Origin: an uncultured Methylococcales bacterium
GTDB taxonomy: Bacteria > Pseudomonadota > Gammaproteobacteria > Methylococcales > Methylomonadaceae
NCBI GenBank assembly: GCA_913019935.1
Contig: CAJVZC010000002.1
Span: 1 to 64,000, forward strand
DNA: 64,000 bases
Direction of reading: 5' to 3'
Positions 35,948-47,627 of this stretch are shown in pieces. The notes below the pieces were generated by a model that made no database searches, was not told where the DNA came from, and saw only the letters and a program-made list of their open reading frames with translations. The stretch's first letter is position 1; each line of letters opens with the position of its first letter. Both the position numbers and the translations under genes were made by a program.

Positions 35948-36096
35948 AATGCTCTCTTACCTAATCAAAAAAAGCGTCGATATTACTTTTTTAGCCTAAC
36001 TATTGCAAGTACAGACCTTAAAAATATTGACGCAAACCAAACAATAAAATAATCACCACTACATTCACTCAACGGTCAAAACAACACGCTGTTAAA

Positions 36097-36369
36097 CTAG
36101 TGCCCACACCCGCCAGATTTTGTCCCGCAACTATCGGAATGTCCTGTAGTAGATTTTTCGGTTTTAGTTTTAGACTTCCCCTTAAAATCAGTTTCATACC
36201 ACCCGGTACCTTTTAACCTAAAACCTGCCGCTGAAATCATTTTTTTCAAGCCCGGTTTTTGACACGCTGGACAGTCCGTTAACGGCTCAGCATTCATTTT
36301 CTGCAATGCATCATGCGCATTGCCACAAAGCTCGCACTTGTACTCATAAATAGGCATTTGTAACTCCAA
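36097..36369 (-). CDS. FmdB-type zinc ribbon protein
   Basis: MPIYEYKCELCGNAHDALQKMNAEPLTDCPACQK; upstream of aspS. Confidence 0.93.
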   Translation of the reverse strand: MELQMPIYEYKCELCGNAHDALQKMNAEPLTDCPACQKPGLKKMISAAGFRLKGTGWYETDFKGKSKTKTEKSTTGHSDSCGTKSGGCGH

Positions 36370-36702
36370 AATTTAAATTAATCGTCTACCCTCTCAACCG
36401 GATAAACAACAAGAAAACTGACAACGCATGTATTAAATCATTCAGGTGGCGGGACTCACTTAGTACTTAAAACACGTCAAAACCTTGAAAAATCATGATG
36501 ATAGCATAGCTCACGCTAAGTTAACACCCATTTGCCCAGTACGTTACTGTAAAAAACACTCACCCAACCACAACAAAAAAATCCATGTTAAGGCATAGCA
36601 TAGTGGTTAAAATCAGTTATATAATTAACAAGTAGCTTCACTGTAGCCTGTAAAATTATATTTTTTCAGCCATACACCGTAAATAAACAAGGAGACTCGA
36701 TC

Positions 36703-37026
36703 ATGATTAATGCCACAATAATGATTTACATTCTTTGCTGGACCTACCAAGGTGGCGCACGCACGGGTAAAACAAACTTATTTAGATGGGTTGTCATCAC
36801 TACGGTCACCTTCTTTGCCATACAATTTGCATGGGCGTGGATTGATAACTTTCTCTTTTTATCAGAGACCAAACCCATATGGGCCCCCCGCATAGCAGGA
36901 TTCTTGGTTGCCGCCGTCATGCGCACTACGCTCGTCATGCATGTAAGCCTCACGCCTAAAAACTTATTCAGCCACCTTAATATTTTCAAAAAGACTATCG
37001 AAAGAAAAGAAGATCATTTGTTTTAA
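36703..37026 (+). CDS. hypothetical membrane protein
   Basis: 107-aa ORF with about 2-3 TM segments and AGGAGA upstream. Confidence 0.6.
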   Translation: MINATIMIYILCWTYQGGARTGKTNLFRWVVITTVTFFAIQFAWAWIDNFLFLSETKPIWAPRIAGFLVAAVMRTTLVMHVSLTPKNLFSHLNIFKKTIERKEDHLF

Positions 37027-37106
37027 TTCGCATAACTAATCCGTTACGTCTAGCCTAAATAATTACCGCTCAGGCACTCAACAATCTACTTAATTAACAA
37101 AGCGTT

Positions 37107-38138
37107 ATGAACAAGATAACCATTACCACCCCGGACGACTGGCACATCCATGTGCGATCAGGACAATTACTAAAAACTGTTATTTCACACACGGCTAAAC
37201 GCTTCAAAAGAGCCATTATTATGCCTAACCTGAATCCGCCGGTAACAACGGTTTCACAAGCACTGCAGTATCGCGATGAAATTCTTCACGCACTGCCTAA
37301 AACAAGTGACTTCAACCCTTTAATGACTCTGTACCTAACTGACACCACCTCAGTAAAAGACATTCATGAGGCCGCTGAATCCGAACACGTCCATGGCTTT
37401 AAATTGTACCCTTCCGGTGCCACCACTAATTCTCAATCAGGCATCTCGCAATTAGAAAAAACATACCCTTTGCTAGAAACCATGCAGAAACTGGCTATTC
37501 CACTGCTAATTCATGGTGAAGTCACCGACAGTGATATCGATATCTTCGACCGTGAAAAGGTTTTTATTGAACGCCACTTAACCACGATCATTCAGAAATT
37601 TCCTGCGTTACGCATCGTGCTCGAACACATCACAACAAAAGAAGCTGTTCATTTCATTCAAACACAACCTCAACACGTTGCAGCCACGATTACACCACAA
37701 CACCTTATGTTTAATCGAAATGCTTTTTTAGTCGGCGGTATTAAACCCCATCATTACTGCCTCCCTATTATCAAACGAGAAATCCATCGACAAGCACTCA
37801 TCGCTGCCGCAACCAGTGGCAACCCTAAGTTCTTTCTCGGTACGGATAGTGCCCCACACCTAAAGCACCATAAAGAATCAAGCTGTGGATGTGCCGGCTG
37901 TTTTTCCGCTCATGCTGCTATTGAATTTTATGCCGAAATTTTTGAACGAGCCGGTGCACTCTCAAAGCTGGAAGGATTTGCTAGCCATTATGGCGCTGAT
38001 TTCTATCAACTCCCGCGGAATACTTCAACACTTTCTCTCGTTAAAGAAAACTGGGACATCCCTAGTGCCTACCCCTCAGATGAGCACGAAATCATACCGC
38101 TAAATGCAGGCCAACACTGCACCTGGAAAATCATATAA
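37107..38138 (+). CDS. pyrC: dihydroorotase
   Basis: TITTPDDWHIHVRSGQLLKTV, IMPNLNPPVTTV, FFLGTDSAPHLKHHKESSCGCAGCFSA. Confidence 0.97.
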   Translation: MNKITITTPDDWHIHVRSGQLLKTVISHTAKRFKRAIIMPNLNPPVTTVSQALQYRDEILHALPKTSDFNPLMTLYLTDTTSVKDIHEAAESEHVHGFKLYPSGATTNSQSGISQLEKTYPLLETMQKLAIPLLIHGEVTDSDIDIFDREKVFIERHLTTIIQKFPALRIVLEHITTKEAVHFIQTQPQHVAATITPQHLMFNRNAFLVGGIKPHHYCLPIIKREIHRQALIAAATSGNPKFFLGTDSAPHLKHHKESSCGCAGCFSAHAAIEFYAEIFERAGALSKLEGFASHYGADFYQLPRNTSTLSLVKENWDIPSAYPSDEHEIIPLNAGQHCTWKII

Positions 38139-38210
38139 ATAAAAAAAGGAGCGTGTTATCTTAAAACACACCCCTTTACAATAAGTCGAAATAAAACGCT
38201 GACGCGTCCC

Positions 38211-38933
38211 TTACTCCAGATCAATCAAAACTTCAAAATCATCTGGAATATCACCGTCTGAAACCAAAAACTGCCGCTTCTGGATATAGGCCTCTTTCAA
38301 AAATGAATAACGATCCAAGGCCGCTTCTTCAGCAATTTTCCGCCCACTTAACATATCTGAACTTTCATCAAGCGTCATCAATGCACCGGCACCAAAACTC
38401 GCAGCCGGAATGCCTATATAAGACAAGGGGTGCATGGCAATATCACCGACCAAGCCAACAATCCCACGTGGCGAGGAGGAGCCTATAAAAGGCACGACCA
38501 TATAAGGTCCCGACGGAATCCCCCAAAAGGCTAGGGTCTGACCAAAGTCCTCTTGGTGTTTAGGTAAATCAATCATCGTTGCTACATCAATAAGGCCGCC
38601 AACCCCAACGGTTGAGTTCACTATCAAGCGACCAAGATCCAAGCCACCCTGCTCAAGTTTCAATTGAAAAATGTCATTAATAAAAACACCGACATCAGAC
38701 AAGTTGCTGAAGAAATTACTGACCCCTGTATCTGCAAAATCAGGCATCACCCACTGATAACCTTCACTGACCGGCTTTAGGAAATAATTATCTATTCCAT
38801 CATTGAATGATAAAACATCGCGATTCCAATCTTCCATGGGGTCATCCGCTAATACATTGCCCGAACCCACCAACATAAAAAAAGCCAACGCCCCAGCAAC
38901 CAACCAACTAGCACCTGTATTATTTATTTTCAT
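38211..38933 (-). CDS. mlaA: MlaA/VacJ family phospholipid-binding protein
   Basis: DPMEDWNRDVLSFNDGIDNYFLKPVSEGYQWVMP. Confidence 0.93.
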   Translation of the reverse strand: MKINNTGASWLVAGALAFFMLVGSGNVLADDPMEDWNRDVLSFNDGIDNYFLKPVSEGYQWVMPDFADTGVSNFFSNLSDVGVFINDIFQLKLEQGGLDLGRLIVNSTVGVGGLIDVATMIDLPKHQEDFGQTLAFWGIPSGPYMVVPFIGSSSPRGIVGLVGDIAMHPLSYIGIPAASFGAGALMTLDESSDMLSGRKIAEEAALDRYSFLKEAYIQKRQFLVSDGDIPDDFEVLIDLE

Positions 38934-39079
38934 TTCCCCAACACCTAAAAGTTTCCATGTAATATCGTGTATAAAACGTTAACATAGCACAAAAGACTTT
39001 TTTTTTCGACCTTATCCAAAACGATCAAGTTTCTATTCAACATTGCTTTAAGCTAACCCGACAACGCCCTAAATACCTT

Positions 39080-39709
39080 ATGAATGCAAAAAAACAGCCC
39101 ATCAATGAACGTTTTCGTGGCTACCTTCCTGTTATTGTTGATATAGAAACTGCCGGCTTCAACCCCAAAAAAAATCCTTTATTAGAAATTGCAGCCGTTG
39201 TCGTTGAATATAATGAAGACATGCAATTAACGATTACAGAAAGCCATTCAAAAGCCATAATTCCTTTTGACAACGCCGAACTCGACCAAGCCGCTCTTGA
39301 TTTTACCGGCATCAAACCGTTCCACCCCTTTCGAATGGCTATAGCAGAAAAAACGGCACTGCAAGAAATATTCAAGCCTATTAAGGAAGCCGTTAAACGC
39401 AATGAGTGTACTCGGGCCATCCTTGTTGGGCACAACCCAGCTTTTGATTTAAGTTTTTTAAATGCCGCCTTACATCGCTCAAAGATCAAACGAAGCCCTT
39501 TTCACCCGTTTAGCTCATTTGATACAGCAACGCTTGGCGGGCTTGCATACGGTCAAACCGTTCTCGCAAAAGCTGCGAAGAAAGCAGGGCTCGAATGGGA
39601 TAATGACAAAGCGCACTCTGCTCTCTATGATGCGCAACAAACTGCTGAATTATTTTGCCGCATTGTGAACCGATGGCAGGCTCTATCCAACCTTGAGGAT
39701 CAAAAGTAA
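39080..39709 (+). CDS. rnt: ribonuclease T
   Basis: DEDD exonuclease: PVIVDIETAGFNPKKNPLLEIAAV ... AHSALYDAQQTAELF. Confidence 0.95.
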   Translation: MNAKKQPINERFRGYLPVIVDIETAGFNPKKNPLLEIAAVVVEYNEDMQLTITESHSKAIIPFDNAELDQAALDFTGIKPFHPFRMAIAEKTALQEIFKPIKEAVKRNECTRAILVGHNPAFDLSFLNAALHRSKIKRSPFHPFSSFDTATLGGLAYGQTVLAKAAKKAGLEWDNDKAHSALYDAQQTAELFCRIVNRWQALSNLEDQK

Positions 39710-39761
39710 CCCAAAAATGCGATTCTATCGCCTAGACACCAGGCGCTTACTCTCTCACAAA

Positions 39762-40082
39762 CTATGTAGACTGACCTGCATTAGCCAACAAAGTCTGCAA
39801 TTCACCTTTTTGATAAAGGTCCATCACAATATCAGCACCACCGACCAAAACACCGTCAACATATAACTGCGGATAAGTTGGCCACTGCGAATATATTTTC
39901 AACCCTTCTCTAATCTCAAGGTCTTCAAAAACATTCGTATGAGAAAACTTTACCTCGCAAGCTTTTAACACTTGAACGGTCTGGCCTGAAAAACCACATT
40001 GTGGGAAATCAGGCGTTCCTTTCATATAAAGCATAATAGGATTGGTCTCTAACTGCTCTTTAATTCTTTCGTTTACACTCAT
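39762..40082 (-). CDS. grxD: monothiol glutaredoxin, Grx4 family
   Basis: YMKGTPDFPQCGFSGQTVQVL (CGFS motif), TYPQLYVDGVLVGGADI. Confidence 0.96.
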   Translation of the reverse strand: MSVNERIKEQLETNPIMLYMKGTPDFPQCGFSGQTVQVLKACEVKFSHTNVFEDLEIREGLKIYSQWPTYPQLYVDGVLVGGADIVMDLYQKGELQTLLANAGQST

Positions 40083-40242
40083 TTTTCACTCCTAAATAGA
40101 GCATTCTATCAAGAAATATTTAAAAAACTAAATATTTCCCGCCAAAACACCGATTTACTTACTGAATTATTAAATCTATACCTATATAATTAAGGGTTTT
40201 TTAAACTTCTTACAAAGAAGAAACCAGATTGGTGAAACACTC

Positions 40243-41418
40243 ATGAGCAACGCTATTATGCCAACCTATGCACGCCTACCTGTCAGTTTTACTCGAGGAC
40301 AAGGCGCTTGGCTATGGGATCAAAATAATGTTCGCTACCTTGACGCGCTCTCTGGCATTGCTGTCTGTAATCTAGGCCATGCCCACCCAGCCATTCACCA
40401 AGCCATTGCGGAACAAAGTCGCCTGCTATTGCATACCTCTAACCTTTATGAAATAACATTACAAAGCGAGCTAGCCAATCAATTAACGCAACTTTCTGGA
40501 ATGAGTAATGCTTTCTTCTGCAACTCAGGTGCTGAAGCGAATGAAGCGGCTATTAAACTGGCGCGTCTTTACGGCCACTCACAAGGCATTGCACAACCAA
40601 CCATTATTGTCATGAACAATAGTTTCCATGGCCGCACATTAGCGACACTGAGCGCCACGGGCAATCCTAAAGTACACCAAGGATTTACGCCATTAGTAGA
40701 CGGGTTCATACACGTACCGTTTAATGATCTATCTGCTATTGAAAAAGTAGTTGCCGACAACCCAGACATTGTTGCCGTTATGGCTGAACCTATCCAAGGC
40801 GAAGGCGGAGTCAACATTCCAGCACCCAACTACCTTAATAAGGTTCGCCAATTATGTGACCAACATAAGCTATTACTTATCCTTGATGAAATCCAAACAG
40901 GAATAGGAAGAACTGGCCGCTTCTTAGCTTACCAGCATAACGACATATTACCTGACATTTGCACTTTAGCTAAGGCATTAGGCAATGGCGTCCCTATTGG
41001 CGCCTGCTTAGCAACCGGAACAGCCGCACAACTGCTCACTGCTGGAAAACATGGCTCTACCTTTGGCGGCAATTTATTAGCTTGTCGCGCGGCATTATCC
41101 GTACTAGATGTCATCCAAAAAGATAATTTAATTCAAGCCGCTGAAACCCAAGGCAATAAAATTGTCGATGAAATCAGCAAACGCCTAAATCATCACCCCC
41201 TTGTGGCTGAAATTCGCCACCAAGGCATGATGATTGCCATTGAACTGACTCAACCCTGCCCGGCTTTAACTCAAGAAGCGCTTGATCAAAAAGTCCTGAT
41301 CAATATTACCGCGGAAAAGATCATTCGACTGCTACCACCACTGATTATTTCTGACGAACAAATCACTATATTAGCCGATACAATTCAAGTACTTGTCGAA
41401 AACACTCGGCCTCTCTAA
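40243..41418 (+). CDS. argD: acetylornithine aminotransferase
   Basis: class III aminotransferase motifs, LILDEIQTGIGRTGRF, KHGSTFGGNLLACRAAL. Confidence 0.94.
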   Translation: MSNAIMPTYARLPVSFTRGQGAWLWDQNNVRYLDALSGIAVCNLGHAHPAIHQAIAEQSRLLLHTSNLYEITLQSELANQLTQLSGMSNAFFCNSGAEANEAAIKLARLYGHSQGIAQPTIIVMNNSFHGRTLATLSATGNPKVHQGFTPLVDGFIHVPFNDLSAIEKVVADNPDIVAVMAEPIQGEGGVNIPAPNYLNKVRQLCDQHKLLLILDEIQTGIGRTGRFLAYQHNDILPDICTLAKALGNGVPIGACLATGTAAQLLTAGKHGSTFGGNLLACRAALSVLDVIQKDNLIQAAETQGNKIVDEISKRLNHHPLVAEIRHQGMMIAIELTQPCPALTQEALDQKVLINITAEKIIRLLPPLIISDEQITILADTIQVLVENTRPL

Positions 41419-41436
41419 TTTTTTACTTCAAAACCC

Positions 41437-42333
41437 ATGACTCCAAGACATTTTATCAGCCTAGCTGACCTAACAACGACAGAACTTAAGCAACTCATCT
41501 ATCGTGCTATCGAACTTAAGCAGCATAGAGACCCTGACTACACACCCTTAAAAAATAAAGTATTAGGCATGGTTTTCGAAAAATCATCGACCCGGACACG
41601 AATTTCTTTTGAAACCGGCATGATTCAATTTGGTGGTAGCGCCATCTTCTTATCTCCCAAAGATACCCAATTAGGCCGTGGCGAACCGTTAGAAGATAGC
41701 GCGCGTGTTATCTCGAGCATGGTTGATGCGATCATGCTCAGAACACATCACCATAAAACTGTCACAACATTTGCACAGTTCTCGAGCGTCCCCGTTATCA
41801 ACGGCTTAACAGACCTACTACACCCGTGCCAACTTCTTGCTGACATGCAAACCTATTTTGAACACCGTGGCGACATTACTGGAAAAACAGTCACCTGGAT
41901 TGGTGATGGGAACAATATGTGCAATTCATATATCAATGCGGCCAAAAAGCTTAACTTTAACCTTAATATTGCTTGCCCCAAGAATTACCAGCCTAATGAC
42001 ACCCTAATCGCATCGGCACAAACAAATATAAAATTATTTCCAGACGCCTTAACTGCCAGCAAAAATGCAGATTTAATTGTGACTGATGTTTGGGCCAGCA
42101 TGGGACAAGAACAAGAACAACAAAAACGTGAACAAGCATTTGCCAATTTTGCTGTAACCCATAAAATAATGGACAATGCTCATCCTGACGCCTTGTTTAT
42201 GCACTGCCTACCCGCACACCGAGGAGAAGAAGTTGATGCTGACGTTATTGACGGACCACAAAGCGTTGTTTTTGATGAAGCAGAAAACAGATTACATGCT
42301 CAAAAAGCGCTTCTGGAATTATTAATGGTCTAA
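41437..42333 (+). CDS. argF: ornithine carbamoyltransferase
   Basis: [40 protein letters not shown]. Confidence 0.97.
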   Translation: MTPRHFISLADLTTTELKQLIYRAIELKQHRDPDYTPLKNKVLGMVFEKSSTRTRISFETGMIQFGGSAIFLSPKDTQLGRGEPLEDSARVISSMVDAIMLRTHHHKTVTTFAQFSSVPVINGLTDLLHPCQLLADMQTYFEHRGDITGKTVTWIGDGNNMCNSYINAAKKLNFNLNIACPKNYQPNDTLIASAQTNIKLFPDALTASKNADLIVTDVWASMGQEQEQQKREQAFANFAVTHKIMDNAHPDALFMHCLPAHRGEEVDADVIDGPQSVVFDEAENRLHAQKALLELLMV

Positions 42334-42341
42334 AATCTAGT

Positions 42342-43061
42342 ATGATGCAAAACTTGTACTCCTACGCAGACGTCAACCCTAAAACAACCATGATAAAAAA
42401 ATCACTTTTACTCACTCTTTTGTTAAGTAACGCTTATAACGTTTTCGCTGAAACTGTTTACGTCACTGATACATTAAAAATAGAAGTTCGTAGCGGAATG
42501 AGCACACAGCACAAAATCCTCACAATGCTCCCAAGTGGATCACCACTAGAGGTTATTAATCACAACGCAGATACAGGCTATACCGCCGTACAAATCGACG
42601 CAAATCAAACTGGCTACATCCTAACGCGCTACACAAAAAAGCAACCCACTGCGCGCTGGTTACTGAATGACGTAAAGAAAAAAAATGTACAACTACAATC
42701 AGACCTTAAAACCGCACAACAAACATTAACAACACTTTCGGCGTCGAATAAAAAAAACGCCCAATCAAACAACACACTCGGCAAAGAAAAAATACGCCTC
42801 AGTAATGAGCTCGCCGAAATCAAACAAACTGCAGCCAATGCCATTCTCTTAAAAGAACAACGCGACCAATTCCAAGAACGTTTAGTTAATATTGAACGCG
42901 AAAACGAAAAACTTAAAAGAGAAAAGCAAACATTACAGGACAGTGCTAACCAAGATTGGTTCCTTTACGGTGGTATTCTTGCTTTTTTTGGCATATTTTT
43001 TGGCTTGCTTATTCCCAAAATAAGTTGGCATAGACGCACTAATAGCTGGGACAGTTTATAA
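42342..43061 (+). CDS. TIGR04211-type SH3 domain protein (start probably the internal MIKKSLLLTLLLS)
   Basis: signal peptide, SH3b ETVYVTDTLKIEVRSGMSTQHKILTMLPSG, coiled coil, C-terminal TM. Confidence 0.88.
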   Translation: MMQNLYSYADVNPKTTMIKKSLLLTLLLSNAYNVFAETVYVTDTLKIEVRSGMSTQHKILTMLPSGSPLEVINHNADTGYTAVQIDANQTGYILTRYTKKQPTARWLLNDVKKKNVQLQSDLKTAQQTLTTLSASNKKNAQSNNTLGKEKIRLSNELAEIKQTAANAILLKEQRDQFQERLVNIERENEKLKREKQTLQDSANQDWFLYGGILAFFGIFFGLLIPKISWHRRTNSWDSL

Positions 43062-43100
43062 ACCACCCACCTCTCAACAGATTACTTAGGACATCAGGCC

Positions 43101-44798
43101 ATGACAAATTCAGTTGACAAAAATAACAGAACATTCTCTTCCAAAATAGTAGATGGAATGGAGCGCGCCCCAAGTCGCGCCATGCTTCATGCAGTAGGAT
43201 TTACGACCAACGATTTCTCTAAACCACAAATAGGTGTCGCTTCCACGTGGAGCATGGTTACCCCGTGTAACATGCACATTAACAAATTAGCCGATTATGC
43301 TGCCGAGGGTATTAATTCCGTTGATGGCAAAGCCGTTATTTTTAATACCATAACCATTTCAGATGGCATTTCTATGGGTACTGAAGGGATGAAATACTCA
43401 TTAGTCTCCAGGGAAGTTATTGCCGACTCAATTGAAACCGTTGTCGGCTGTCAGGGGTTCGATGGTGTTGTTGCTATTGGTGGCTGTGATAAAAATATGC
43501 CTGGCTGTATGATTGCGCTTGCCCGCCTAAATCGTCCAGCCATTTTTGTCTACGGTGGAACGATCATGCCCGGCTGCCATAACAAAAAGAAACTCGACGT
43601 AGTTTCGGTTTTTGAAGCCGTAGGCCAACGCGCTAACGACAAAATTGATGATGCTGAACTGTCTGCTATTGAAAGTAAAGCCATCCCTGGCGCCGGATCA
43701 TGCGGTGGCATGTATACCGCTAACACGATGGCTTCAGCCATTGAGGCATTAGGCATGAGCCTACCCAATAGCTCTGCCCAAACAGCGATCTCAGACGACA
43801 AAAAAATGGACTGCGAACGCGCAGGAAAAGCCGTACTAAGCCTAGTCAATAATGACATTAAGCCGCGTGATATTATGACTAAACAGGCATTCGAAAATGC
43901 CATTACCGTTATCATAGCGTTGGGAGGATCTACCAATGCGGTATTGCATATTCTAGCCATGGCCAGCGCCACTGACGTTGATATCACTTTAGATGACTTT
44001 ACCCGCATCGGAAAAAAAGTTCCAATGGTTGCTGATTTAAAACCAAGCGGTCGCTATCAGATGGCTGAACTTATTGAAATTGGCGGCATTCAACCACTCA
44101 TGAAGATTTTACTCGACCACGGCTTACTGCACGGTGACTGTTTAACAGTAACTGGCAAAACTTTAGCAGAAAACCTCGCTAATGTAGCCCCCTATCCCCC
44201 AAACCAGGATATGATCCGACCACTAGATAAGCCCATCAAATCCGAGAGCCATTTAGTCATTCTCCGCGGCAATCTTGCTGGGGACGGGGCTGTTGCTAAA
44301 ATAACGGGTAAAGAAGGACTTACTTTCACAGGTTCTGCAAAAGTTTTTGATTGTGAAGAACAGGCTCTGCAAAGTGTTTTAAATGGAGATATTATTAAAG
44401 GCGACGTTATTGTCATTCGCTATGAAGGCCCCAAAGGTGGCCCAGGAATGCGTGAAATGCTTTCACCTACCTCAGCAGTTATGGGTAAAGGTCTGGGACA
44501 AGATGTAGCTTTGATTACTGACGGTCGTTTTTCAGGTGGCACCCATGGTTTTGTGGTTGGGCATATCACCCCTGAGGCTTATGTGGGAGGTCCACTTGCC
44601 ATTGTTGAAGATGGCGACACTATCACGATCGATGCTGAAAAAAATATTCTACATATTGATTTAAACGAACATGAAATAAATCGTCGCCTAGAACGCTGGC
44701 AAGCCCCTGCCCCTCGCTACACGCGTGGTGTTTTAGCCAAATATGCCAAACTGGTTAACTCAGCCTCTGAAGGCGCTGTGACTGATCGCTTTGAATAA
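43101..44798 (+). CDS. ilvD: dihydroxy-acid dehydratase
   Basis: [54 protein letters not shown]. Confidence 0.97.
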   Translation: MTNSVDKNNRTFSSKIVDGMERAPSRAMLHAVGFTTNDFSKPQIGVASTWSMVTPCNMHINKLADYAAEGINSVDGKAVIFNTITISDGISMGTEGMKYSLVSREVIADSIETVVGCQGFDGVVAIGGCDKNMPGCMIALARLNRPAIFVYGGTIMPGCHNKKKLDVVSVFEAVGQRANDKIDDAELSAIESKAIPGAGSCGGMYTANTMASAIEALGMSLPNSSAQTAISDDKKMDCERAGKAVLSLVNNDIKPRDIMTKQAFENAITVIIALGGSTNAVLHILAMASATDVDITLDDFTRIGKKVPMVADLKPSGRYQMAELIEIGGIQPLMKILLDHGLLHGDCLTVTGKTLAENLANVAPYPPNQDMIRPLDKPIKSESHLVILRGNLAGDGAVAKITGKEGLTFTGSAKVFDCEEQALQSVLNGDIIKGDVIVIRYEGPKGGPGMREMLSPTSAVMGKGLGQDVALITDGRFSGGTHGFVVGHITPEAYVGGPLAIVEDGDTITIDAEKNILHIDLNEHEINRRLERWQAPAPRYTRGVLAKYAKLVNSASEGAVTDRFE

Positions 44799-44827
44799 TG
44801 TCATCTATCGCAAACCCTTAAAAGCCC

Positions 44828-46150
44828 ATGCCTGAACCCTTGACACAACAAGCCTCTTTTATCAATTGGTTTCGCGATTCTTCACCTTATATCCATGCCC
44901 ACCGAAATAAAACCTTTGTCATTTTCTTCGGTGGGGAATCTGTTCAAAGTAAATCTTTTGCAAATCACGTCCATGATTTTGCCCTGTTAAACAGCTTAGG
45001 GATCAGACTTGTCTTGGTTCATGGCATCCGCCCCCAAATAGAACAACGTCTAAAGAAAAATAACCAGCATTCAACTTTTGTCGGCCCTCACCGCATCACG
45101 GACAGCACCACATTGCAATATGTTAAAGAATCAGCCGGTCATGCTCGAGTTGAAATAGAGGCCTTATTATCTATGGGGCTGGCTAACTCCCCTATGTCTG
45201 GCGCTAAAATAAAAGTAACCTCAGGAAATTTTGTTACAGCCAAGCCCATTGGCATTCTCAAGGGTACTGATTTCTGTTTTACAGGGAGGGTTCGACGTAT
45301 CGACAGTACGGCTATTAATGCTCACCTTCAAAATCATAACGTTGTACTCATTTCTCCAATTGGCTACTCACCTACAGGTGAAGTATTCAATCTATCCGCT
45401 GAAGAGGTTGCCACTGACGTTGCCATAGCATTACAAGCCGACAAACTCATTTTAATGACCGAAGAGAACTGCTTGAATGAGACCACTCAACATCTAATCC
45501 CTCAACTCACAGTCTCAGAAGCCAGTGTTTTATTAACTAATGCATCTGACCATAGCCTCAAACCGTCACTGACAGCGGCTATAAAAGCCTGTCAAAAAAA
45601 TGTTGACCGAGTTCACCTCATCAACCGCCATTTAGAAGGTGGATTGCTACTAGAATTATTTTCCAGAAACGGCGTTGGCACCTTAATCAGTGCCAATTCA
45701 TATGAAAAATTGAGAACCGCCACAACCCATGATATTCCTGGAATTCTTGAACTCATCAGACCTTTAGAAGCCGAAAATAAACTAATTGCACGCTCTCGCG
45801 AACACATTGAAATAGATATTGAAAATTATTCAATCCTAGAAAGAGATGGCCTGATTATTGGCTGCATTGCTTTAAATACATTCCCCCACACGACTATAGC
45901 TGAAGTCGCTTGCTTAGCCGTACACCCTGACTATCAGCATGCTGCACGCGGCCAACAATTACTGGCCCACACGCTAACCCAAGCAAAACAAAACAAAATT
46001 CGTCAAGTGATTGCCTTTTCTACGCAATCCTCCCACTGGTTTTTTGAGCAAGGTTTCCTAGAAATAGACCTCGAAGCTATAGCTGAAATCGGTATCAAAC
46101 CACAACAGATTGAAAGAAAAGCTAAAATACTTCACAAACAGATTAGTTAA
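44828..46150 (+). CDS. argA: N-acetylglutamate synthase (AAK + GNAT)
   Basis: FINWFRDSSPYIHAHRNKTFVIFFGGE and C-terminal GNAT domain. Confidence 0.95.
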   Translation: MPEPLTQQASFINWFRDSSPYIHAHRNKTFVIFFGGESVQSKSFANHVHDFALLNSLGIRLVLVHGIRPQIEQRLKKNNQHSTFVGPHRITDSTTLQYVKESAGHARVEIEALLSMGLANSPMSGAKIKVTSGNFVTAKPIGILKGTDFCFTGRVRRIDSTAINAHLQNHNVVLISPIGYSPTGEVFNLSAEEVATDVAIALQADKLILMTEENCLNETTQHLIPQLTVSEASVLLTNASDHSLKPSLTAAIKACQKNVDRVHLINRHLEGGLLLELFSRNGVGTLISANSYEKLRTATTHDIPGILELIRPLEAENKLIARSREHIEIDIENYSILERDGLIIGCIALNTFPHTTIAEVACLAVHPDYQHAARGQQLLAHTLTQAKQNKIRQVIAFSTQSSHWFFEQGFLEIDLEAIAEIGIKPQQIERKAKILHKQIS

Positions 46151-46157
46151 TCTTCTA

Positions 46158-46934
46158 ATGCGGCCAACCATAAAAAATGATGTATTCACGTTGCTACAGT
46201 TTTCCGATTTACATCTTTTTGCACAACCCGAAAAATACGCCCATGATATTTGCCCCGAACAATCCTTCTTAAAAATATTCGAGCAAGCCATCGAAACACA
46301 CCCTGCTATTGATTTAATCCTTCTTACAGGTGATCTAGCAGAAGACCCTGTTGACACCGTTTATAATCGCCTGAAAGAGCGACTCTCGCGGCATCAAATC
46401 CCGATCGTTTGTTTGCCAGGGAATCACGATAACTACCCCATCATGTTGAAAATATTTTCCCAACCACCGATGACGTGTAACAAAATAACACGCCTCGGTA
46501 ACTGGCAAATAATTACTTTGAATAGTCAAATTGTAGGAGAAAAACAAGGTTCGATTGCCGCTCCAGAAATGGCTTTCTTACAGGATACTTTGAGCATTTC
46601 AAAGGACTACTTTTCCGTTATAGCACTCCATCATCATTGCATTCCAACGGGAAGTTCATGGATGGATCATATGCAACTAGAACAAAGTGAGCAATTCTTA
46701 AAAACACTCCAAAACTACAACAACGTCAGACTAATCCTTTCCGGCCACACCCACCAAATACTAGAAACACACACGGCTGGCACCGCTATTCTAGGAACAC
46801 CGTCAACGTGTTATCAATTTAAACCCAACAGTAAACACTTTGCCATTACCCCTGAACCCCCTTGTTATCGTTCGGTAACATTGCTTCCAAACGGTGAAAT
46901 AACGTCAACAATCCATACGCTAATTCCCACGTAA
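46158..46934 (+). CDS. cpdA: 3',5'-cyclic AMP phosphodiesterase CpdA-like calcineurin phosphoesterase
   Basis: LLQFSDLHLF, LLTGDLAEDP, LPGNHDN, SGHTHQ; start trimmed to ATG after the argA stop. Confidence 0.9.
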   Translation: MRPTIKNDVFTLLQFSDLHLFAQPEKYAHDICPEQSFLKIFEQAIETHPAIDLILLTGDLAEDPVDTVYNRLKERLSRHQIPIVCLPGNHDNYPIMLKIFSQPPMTCNKITRLGNWQIITLNSQIVGEKQGSIAAPEMAFLQDTLSISKDYFSVIALHHHCIPTGSSWMDHMQLEQSEQFLKTLQNYNNVRLILSGHTHQILETHTAGTAILGTPSTCYQFKPNSKHFAITPEPPCYRSVTLLPNGEITSTIHTLIPT

Positions 46935-47495
46935 TTAACGCCCCAATGAACTTATTTGACCGTCTATGGATTTAGACAAATAACCCTCAGCACGTACAGG
47001 GTTTTCATTTCCAACTAACAAACTCCCCAGTTCTTGTAATGCCCGCTGATAAGTCCACCGTTTAAAATAAACAACCCCCTCCAACGGCTCCCAATAATCA
47101 GTCCAACACCAATCATCGAATTCAGGATTCTCATGTCCATTCAAAACAATAGCATCCTCAGGACCCAACAACCGTAACAAAAACCAAATTTGTTTCTGTC
47201 CAATACATAAGGGTTTTGATTTCTTGCGAATATAATGTTCTGGTAAATCATAACGTAGCCAATATCTCGTTCGACCCAGTAACTGTACATCTTTAGACGT
47301 TAGCCCAACCTCTTCCTCAAGTTCTCTATACATTGCTGTTTCTGGGTCTTCATAGAATTTAATGCCACCTTGCGGAAACTGCCAAGCATCTGCACCAACC
47401 CGTTTTGCCCAAAACAATTTGCCATCATCATTACAAATAACAATGCCAACATTAGCTCGATATCCATTCGAATCAATCATTTTAATACCATCCAA
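46935..47495 (-). CDS. rppH: RNA pyrophosphohydrolase RppH
   Basis: YRANVGIVICNDDGKLFWAKRVGADAWQFPQGGIKFYEDPETAMYRELEEEVGL nudix box. Confidence 0.96.
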   Translation of the reverse strand: MDGIKMIDSNGYRANVGIVICNDDGKLFWAKRVGADAWQFPQGGIKFYEDPETAMYRELEEEVGLTSKDVQLLGRTRYWLRYDLPEHYIRKKSKPLCIGQKQIWFLLRLLGPEDAIVLNGHENPEFDDWCWTDYWEPLEGVVYFKRWTYQRALQELGSLLVGNENPVRAEGYLSKSIDGQISSLGR

Positions 47496-47627
47496 TCCCT
47501 CTTTTTATCGAACGCTTATTGTTATAATAAGGCATCAAAGAAACCCTTAAATCACTTTACATTGTTTCATAATAAAAGAGATTATGTATAGTGCTAATTT
47601 TTATTCACTACCACAGGACTTGTTTAC

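Noticed and set aside
39121-39489. 122-aa minus-strand ORF
   Set aside because: antisense to rnt
43550-44008. 152-aa minus-strand ORF
   Set aside because: antisense to conserved ilvD; no independent evidence
46110-46157. N-terminal extension of cpdA
   Set aside because: overlaps argA; ATG at 46158 just after the argA stop is more plausible
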